From: Clostridia bacterium
GTDB taxonomy: Bacteria > Bacillota_A > Clostridia > Lachnospirales > Cellulosilyticaceae
Reading direction: 5' to 3'
Length of the DNA: 11,296 bases
Assembly: GCA_029239935.1 (NCBI GenBank)
Contig: JARBTY010000088.1
Location: forward strand, 1-11,296
The first letter of the stretch is position 1; each line of letters begins with the position of its first letter. A program made the position numbers and the translations under genes. This document shows, in pieces, positions 7,478 to 11,296 of this stretch. The notes below the pieces were generated by a model. It was not told where the DNA came from. It ran no database searches and saw nothing but the letters and a program-made list of their open reading frames with translations.

Positions 7478-8515
7478 ATGAAGAATTTATTAAAGAAATT
7501 ATTAACACTGGGTCTAAGCCTAACACTCTTAGGCACTATTCCTATCTATGCTGCTGAAACAAATCCTGTGCTGACTCTAGATGCAGCTATTGAATCAGCT
7601 TATAGCTACAGTAATCAGATATCTCTTAACGTGAAAGAAAAAGATGTACTTAAAGAAAGCCTTAAAGCCAAAGAGGGAAGCACATACTATAATTATTATA
7701 ATACTTATCTGCAAAAAGCTAAAAATGAGCAGCAACGTGCCTTCATACAAGATCAAATTGCCTATGATATTACTTCCCGTTACAATGACCTTGTTTTACT
7801 TGAAAAAGAAATTGCCAAACTAGATACTACTATCGCTATTAAAAATACTGAAATGAATAGTCAAAAACTCAAAAAACAATTAGGTCTTGTCAGTTCTCTT
7901 AACTATGCAAATACTGAGGTAGAATTAGATACCCTGAAAATCACTCTGGCTGCAAAACTCGAATCTCTTAATAATGATCGCAGCTATTTTAAACTCCTTA
8001 CTGGTAAAGACCTTACTCAGTATGTACTAGATGATACACTAAGCTTTGAGATCTTTAGAATTCCCGGGTCTATAGAGAACTATATCTCTGACAAAATAAA
8101 TATTCAGCTCAAATATGATACAGAAATGGCACAGCTATCCGCGGCTAATATCCTTCAAGAAGGTGACCCGGCAATGCCTTGGTCTGATTATCTGGATGCC
8201 AAGTACCAATCTGATAAGACTTTTTCTAGTTTAGAAGACACTAAGAAAACCCTTAGGCAATCCCTCTTAAACTCTTATGCTTCTCTTTTAAGCGTAGAAG
8301 AGCAAATAGGTACTACCAAGACGCAACTCACTCTTGCTAAAAAGAATTTAGAAATGAGTAAGCTGCAGCATGAACAGGGCACAATTACCACTGCTGATTA
8401 TCAGTCACAAGCTCTATCTGTGCAAGAACTTGAATACACTTTAAGAAGTTCCATCAATAACTGCATTTCTCTAAAAAATAGCATTGAAAAACCTTGGGCA
8501 GCCAGTGGTAACTAA
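7478..8515 (+). CDS. Secreted TolC-fold (outer-membrane-efflux-family-like) protein
   Basis: This 345-aa exported protein begins with a typical signal peptide (MKNLLKKLLTLGLSLTLLGT, probable cleavage after IYA at about residue 25). The mature part opens with PVLTLDAAIESAYSYSNQ, the pattern that starts TolC-family proteins. Long amphipathic helices follow. Two halves carry comparable segments: QLGLVSSLNYANTEVELD (about 134-151) and EQGTITTADYQSQALSVQ (about 299-316), matching the internal duplication of TolC. It is about 100 residues shorter than TolC, and no obvious beta-barrel strands were seen. The start at 7478 follows AGAGGTGA (7465-7472), which overlaps the kinase stop; a GTG at 7469 is less likely. 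It is co-transcribed with the two-component genes and is a candidate third part of the divergent MacAB-like pump. In a monoderm cell it might form a cell-wall-spanning or surface assembly; that is inference. Confidence 0.85.
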   Translation: MKNLLKKLLTLGLSLTLLGTIPIYAAETNPVLTLDAAIESAYSYSNQISLNVKEKDVLKESLKAKEGSTYYNYYNTYLQKAKNEQQRAFIQDQIAYDITSRYNDLVLLEKEIAKLDTTIAIKNTEMNSQKLKKQLGLVSSLNYANTEVELDTLKITLAAKLESLNNDRSYFKLLTGKDLTQYVLDDTLSFEIFRIPGSIENYISDKINIQLKYDTEMAQLSAANILQEGDPAMPWSDYLDAKYQSDKTFSSLEDTKKTLRQSLLNSYASLLSVEEQIGTTKTQLTLAKKNLEMSKLQHEQGTITTADYQSQALSVQELEYTLRSSINNCISLKNSIEKPWAASGN

Positions 8516-8553
8516 TACTTAAGGTTATCACGTCTATACTCACCATAATGATG

Positions 8554-8582
8554 TTGACACACTGCAATTACCGCGATATAAT
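8554..8582 (+). promoter_or_regulatory. Consensus vegetative promoter of the TetR operon
   Basis: TTGACA (8554-8559), a 17-nt spacer and TATAAT (8577-8582) form an exact match to the SigA/sigma-70 consensus. It lies 42 nt upstream of the tetR-type ATG at 8625. Such a strong promoter normally needs tight repression, which fits the inverted repeats covering it. Confidence 0.92.
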
Positions 8583-8607
8583 TACAGTGTAAATAAAATT
8601 AACACTG
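8559..8607 (+). promoter_or_regulatory. Probable TetR-family operator: three ACACTG/CAGTGT half-sites
   Basis: Arms 8559-8570 and 8579-8590 form a 12-bp inverted repeat with one mismatch (8565/8584) and an 8-nt centre, covering the spacer and -10 of the promoter. A further half-site ACACTG at 8602-8607 pairs with CAGTGT at 8585-8590 across 11 nt. Palindromes overlapping the promoter right upstream of a TetR gene are the usual sign of self-repression. Which pair of half-sites is bound is not known. Confidence 0.75.
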
Positions 8608-8624
8608 TTAAGTGAGGCGATTAT

Positions 8625-9233
8625 ATGAGTATCAAAAAACGGCGTGATATTGAAAAAGCAGAAATGAAAAAGAAAATAAAAGATGCCGCTATTGAGCTTA
8701 TTGAACAAGAGGGCTATGAAAAATTGTCAATTAGAAAGATAGCTGCTAAAATTGAGTATTCCCCGACCACCCTTTACCTTTACTACAAAGACAAAGCAGA
8801 GATTATTACGGATATGTCCGACGAGCTTTATAGGAAAGTTGAGAGCAACGCTGCCGCTATTCTAAATGGCAATGCTATACTTTCAATAGATGAGCGAGTA
8901 CATAGCATCTTGAGCGTCTTTGTGATGAGCCTTTGTGATGAGCCGGAGATGGCAAAGGCTATTATGTATAGTGGAACAAATGTCATATTTGCGAATGAAA
9001 ATAAAGTTGGTACGCCTTGTAATTCAGGCATTGCTATGCTTGATCATTTATTTGCTGATGGGGTAGCCCAAAAAGTTTTGAAACCCACTATAACAAACAC
9101 TTCATGGATGATTATTAGTGCATTACTCGGCTTTATTATGAATGTCATAGAAAATGAGTTATATAAGCTAGATGATTTTGACCAGCTAGTAGACGATTTC
9201 ATAGAAATCCTGATGGGGGGAATGAGACAGTGA
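8625..9233 (+). CDS. TetR/AcrR-family transcriptional regulator
   Basis: This 202-aa repressor-type regulator has an N-terminal TetR helix-turn-helix domain at about residues 15-60: KIKDAAIELIEQEGYEKLSI, then RKIAAKIEYSPTTLYLYYKD, the classic pattern of the family. The C-terminal ligand-binding domain is helical and not close to a named subgroup that I recognise. The ATG at 8625 is preceded by GAGG (8614-8617). The gene has its own consensus promoter overlapped by inverted repeats, so it probably represses itself and the gene behind it, with release by an unknown small molecule. The stop overlaps the start of the next gene (GTGA, 9230-9233). It could also act on the ABC genes to the right, but no matching half-site was seen next to them in this window. 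Confidence 0.95.
   Translation: MSIKKRRDIEKAEMKKKIKDAAIELIEQEGYEKLSIRKIAAKIEYSPTTLYLYYKDKAEIITDMSDELYRKVESNAAAILNGNAILSIDERVHSILSVFVMSLCDEPEMAKAIMYSGTNVIFANENKVGTPCNSGIAMLDHLFADGVAQKVLKPTITNTSWMIISALLGFIMNVIENELYKLDDFDQLVDDFIEILMGGMRQ
9215..9220 (+). promoter_or_regulatory. Ribosome binding site supporting a GTG start
   Basis: GGGGGG lies 9 nt before the GTG at 9230, which overlaps the TetR stop codon in a GTGA arrangement. The next in-frame ATG (9245) is 24 nt downstream of this site, too far for normal initiation. Confidence 0.6.
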
Positions 9234-10117
9234 ACCCACCAAAAATGAACTATATGTTTTGGATAGTGATCGTTGTGATTGCGCTGGTAGTCTTAGTGAT
9301 GTACCTAGCAATACCCGGTGGCAAACTTTGGAATCACTATCTGGCGGATGTAAAAATTTCTTTAACAGAAACAAATAGGCAAAGAAGCACACAAAGTCTA
9401 TTTACGGAAGATTCTGTTGCCAAGCTGCCTGTTCTGCTCCGTCAGCACATCACCAATGGGTGCTATATGGGAAAGCCCTTTATGGATAACATGCTGATCT
9501 ATTTTCACAACACAAAGTTTCGTATGTCGGCGGACAAAGAGCCCATTAAGATTCAATTCATGCAAGTCAATTTTGTAAACAGACCTGACCGACACGCTTT
9601 CTTGACAGGACGAATTGCGGGAGTTCCATTACAGGCTAAAGACAGTCTGTTAGACGGCTTCGGCTCTATGACAGGGGTACTTGCCAAGCAGTTTCAGCTT
9701 TTCCGTTCTACTGGGGCAGAAATGGATCAGGGGCAGTTGATAACGGTGCTGGCAGACGCAGTCTATATGCCGTCCTTGTTTTTACAGGAGTATGTGTCAT
9801 GGACAATCGTTGACGACCACACCGTTGAAGGTGAGATTTCATGGAAGGGCGTTTCTGCTAAGGGAAGATTTACTTTTGACAATACTGGCAACATTATACG
9901 TTTTGATACCAATGACCGATATATGGACGAAAACGGGAAAGGCAGCTCGCTGGTGCCGTGGTATGTAACCTATGCTGATTACAAACATCAGAATGGTTAC
10001 TTTCAGCCCGGAAGCGTCAGTGTAAATTGGATGCTCCCGGCTGGTGACGACACCTATTTTGTGAGCGACCACATTGAGGTGCAATACTCAATAAATGAGA
10101 CATTGTTACCCATTTAA
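9230..10117 (+). CDS. Membrane-anchored protein of unknown function, DUF6544/DUF6920-like
   Basis: This 295-aa protein has one N-terminal membrane segment (about 9-28, FWIVIVVIALVVLVMYLAI) and a soluble, mostly beta-strand-like remainder. Visible blocks are DQGQL (166-170), LADAVYMPSLFL (174-185), VPWYVTYADY (242-251) and SVNWMLPAGDDTYFVSDHIE (264-283). From memory these match a widespread domain-of-unknown-function family (DUF6544 or DUF6920); the number is uncertain. No catalytic motif or lipobox was recognised. The GTG start overlaps the TetR stop, so it is co-transcribed with its probable repressor. Sampled stretches of the gene are near 53% GC, against about 30% in the two-component genes, suggesting a different origin. 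Its 3' end overlaps the convergent ABC ATPase gene by 4 bases. Confidence 0.88.
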   Translation: MNPPKMNYMFWIVIVVIALVVLVMYLAIPGGKLWNHYLADVKISLTETNRQRSTQSLFTEDSVAKLPVLLRQHITNGCYMGKPFMDNMLIYFHNTKFRMSADKEPIKIQFMQVNFVNRPDRHAFLTGRIAGVPLQAKDSLLDGFGSMTGVLAKQFQLFRSTGAEMDQGQLITVLADAVYMPSLFLQEYVSWTIVDDHTVEGEISWKGVSAKGRFTFDNTGNIIRFDTNDRYMDENGKGSSLVPWYVTYADYKHQNGYFQPGSVSVNWMLPAGDDTYFVSDHIEVQYSINETLLPI

Positions 10118-10860
10118 AATCCTTGTTTTCCAAGCCACTTACTCATTTTCTGCTCTCTTTCAGAAAAACTTTTTTCTTCGTGTTTTCCCAGAACAATTTC
10201 ATCAGTAATATTGCCATCAGCTAAAAAAATCACACGCTCTGCTCTGGCTGCAACTTTTGCATCATGTGTAACTAGCATGACTGTGGTTCCTTCCGCATTA
10301 ACCTCATTCATAATATCCATAATTTCCTTTGTTGCGGTCAAGTTAAGCGCTCCTGTAAGTTCATCACCAAATATAATATCCGGATGGTTTATTAATGCAC
10401 GGCATATTGCCGCCCGTTGAAGCTGTCCTCCGGAAACCTTCTTAATATCATGATCCCCTATTGGGTCAATCCCTGTTCTTTTCATAAGCTTTTCTGCATA
10501 GACGTTTACATTTTCCCTGCTATCTTGCTTTGCCTTAAATCCTGGAAGTACAATATTGTCTCGTATAGATAATGTCTTAAGTAAATGTGACTGCTGGAAT
10601 ATAAATCCCATCTTTTTAAGCCGTATGTTGCTCATCTTCTCATCATCAAGGTTTGTAATGTCTTCTCCATCAAAACTTATTTTACCCTTGGTTGCCCTGT
10701 CCATGCCGCTTATGTTATATAAAAGTGTGGATTTCCCTGAACCTGACTGTCCCATGATTGCCACGAATTCTCCTGCGTTAATTGTAACGTCAATTCCCTT
10801 TAAAATCTTGGCTCCGTTAAATTCTTTCCATAATCCTTTTGCCTGTAACATAGTCTTCAT
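10114..10860 (-). CDS. ABC transporter ATP-binding protein with altered Walker B/D-loop
   Basis: This 248-aa cytoplasmic ATPase is paired with the FtsX-type permease encoded 11 nt upstream. Motifs: Walker A GQSGSGKS (37-44), Q-loop Q89/Q90, signature VSGGQLQR (142-149), Walker B DIIFGDE (161-167) and switch histidine H199 in VTHD. The usual DEPTGALDS is replaced by DELTGALNL: L168 instead of proline and N173 instead of the D-loop aspartate. The catalytic glutamate E167 is kept, so activity is likely. The C-terminus has an extra basic/acidic tail (about 225-248). The ATG at 10860 is preceded by AGGAG overlapping the permease stop. The gene ends inside the last codons of the convergent DUF gene, with no room for a terminator between them. 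It resembles exporters linked to peptide-antibiotic resistance, but the substrate is unknown. Confidence 0.94.
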   Translation of the reverse strand: MKTMLQAKGLWKEFNGAKILKGIDVTINAGEFVAIMGQSGSGKSTLLYNISGMDRATKGKISFDGEDITNLDDEKMSNIRLKKMGFIFQQSHLLKTLSIRDNIVLPGFKAKQDSRENVNVYAEKLMKRTGIDPIGDHDIKKVSGGQLQRAAICRALINHPDIIFGDELTGALNLTATKEIMDIMNEVNAEGTTVMLVTHDAKVAARAERVIFLADGNITDEIVLGKHEEKSFSEREQKMSKWLGKQGF

Positions 10861-10871
10861 TGTTATATCTC

Positions 10872-11296
10872 CTATTCATTAATCAGAGAAATGATATGAT
10901 ATTCCCGTATCTGACCTGCACTCATCCATGTCATTCCTGCTGCCACTGCTAGAAGCAAAAGCGGTACTATTACAAATGCTGCCCATGGATTTATGATAAA
11001 TATTATTCTTGATATACCAAGTCCCATTATACTGAAAGCCATGCTTACAATGCGCGCGCCAAGTATGTTTGAAATAATTGTTCCTGCAAATATCCCTGTC
11101 ATTGAAACCATTAAAATCTTATATAGATACTGTTTTCTTACATCAGAATTTGTAAAACCAATGGCTTTCATTGCTGCAATTTGCGGGGCATCCTTTGCAA
11201 GTCTTAGCTTCATAAATAAAACGACTATCCATGCTGCAAGCAGTATGCCTATCAAAATTACTGCAGTTGTGGTAACTTCTACCTGTCTTGAAACAC
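10872..11296 (-). CDS. FtsX-type ABC transporter permease, C-terminal part (cut by right window edge)
   Basis: The frame is open from the right edge to a TAG at 10872-10874, giving the last 140 residues; the 5' part lies outside. The fragment shows three membrane segments: TTAVILIGILLAAWIVVLFM, one around YKILMVSMTGIFAGTIISNI, and PWAAFVIVPLLLLAVAAGMT. Between the first two is KDAPQIAAMKAIGFTNSDVR, the family's equivalent of the conserved KEIG-x-x-KALG segment after the first core helix. The end, REYHIISLINE, corresponds to the P-x-x-x-L-x tail of FtsX permeases. An internal TTG at 11255 could be mistaken for a start, but upstream codons continue the same membrane segment. The gene precedes its ATPase in the same operon (11-nt gap). 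The substrate is unknown. Confidence 0.9.
   Translation of the reverse strand, partial: VSRQVEVTTTAVILIGILLAAWIVVLFMKLRLAKDAPQIAAMKAIGFTNSDVRKQYLYKILMVSMTGIFAGTIISNILGARIVSMAFSIMGLGISRIIFIINPWAAFVIVPLLLLAVAAGMTWMSAGQIREYHIISLINE

Noticed and set aside
8516..8553. Terminator after the TolC-like gene
   Set aside because: No stable hairpin with T run was found between the stop at 8515 and the TetR promoter; read-through into the TetR operon remains possible.

Overview
The base composition (roughly 30-40% GC in most genes), strong AGGAGG-type ribosome binding sites, short gene spacings and protein families (MacB/YknZ-like ABC transporters, an OmpR-type two-component system, FtsX-type permeases) point to a low-GC Gram-positive bacterium, probably a member of the Clostridia. 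The sequence alone does not fix genus or species. No rRNA, tRNA, CRISPR array, transposase or phage gene was seen.

Layout from left to right. (A) 1-1544, minus strand: an ABC ATPase followed by a large FtsX-type permease that runs off the left edge; the two genes overlap by 7 bases. (B) 1545-1813: an AT-rich gap with no gene. It ends at a strong 17-bp hairpin terminator (1808-1853) that closes the next operon. (C) 1873-5321, minus strand: an operon of HlyD/MacA-like adaptor, MacB-type ATPase and MacB-type permease. (D) 5322-5497: a divergent promoter region dominated by an inverted repeat with 24-bp perfect arms (5377-5450). (E) 5498-8515, plus strand: a response regulator, a sensor histidine kinase and a secreted TolC-fold protein, tightly packed. 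(F) 8554-10117, plus strand: a TetR-family regulator and a membrane-anchored protein of a domain-of-unknown-function family. They lie behind a perfect TTGACA-N17-TATAAT promoter covered by inverted repeats. (G) 10114-11296, minus strand: a third FtsX-type permease (cut by the right edge) and its ATPase, tail to tail with block F.

Blocks C, D and E look like one functional unit. A two-component system sits back to back with a MacA-MacB-like exporter, and the same transcript as the kinase encodes a TolC-like protein. Together they supply all three parts of a tripartite efflux pump plus its likely controller, although the organism is probably monoderm. Block F looks like a self-repressed regulatory pair in which the second gene is clearly richer in GC than its surroundings. 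Blocks A and G are separate ABC/FtsX transporters of the kind often linked to peptide-antibiotic resistance or lipid/lipoprotein handling; their substrates cannot be read from the sequence.
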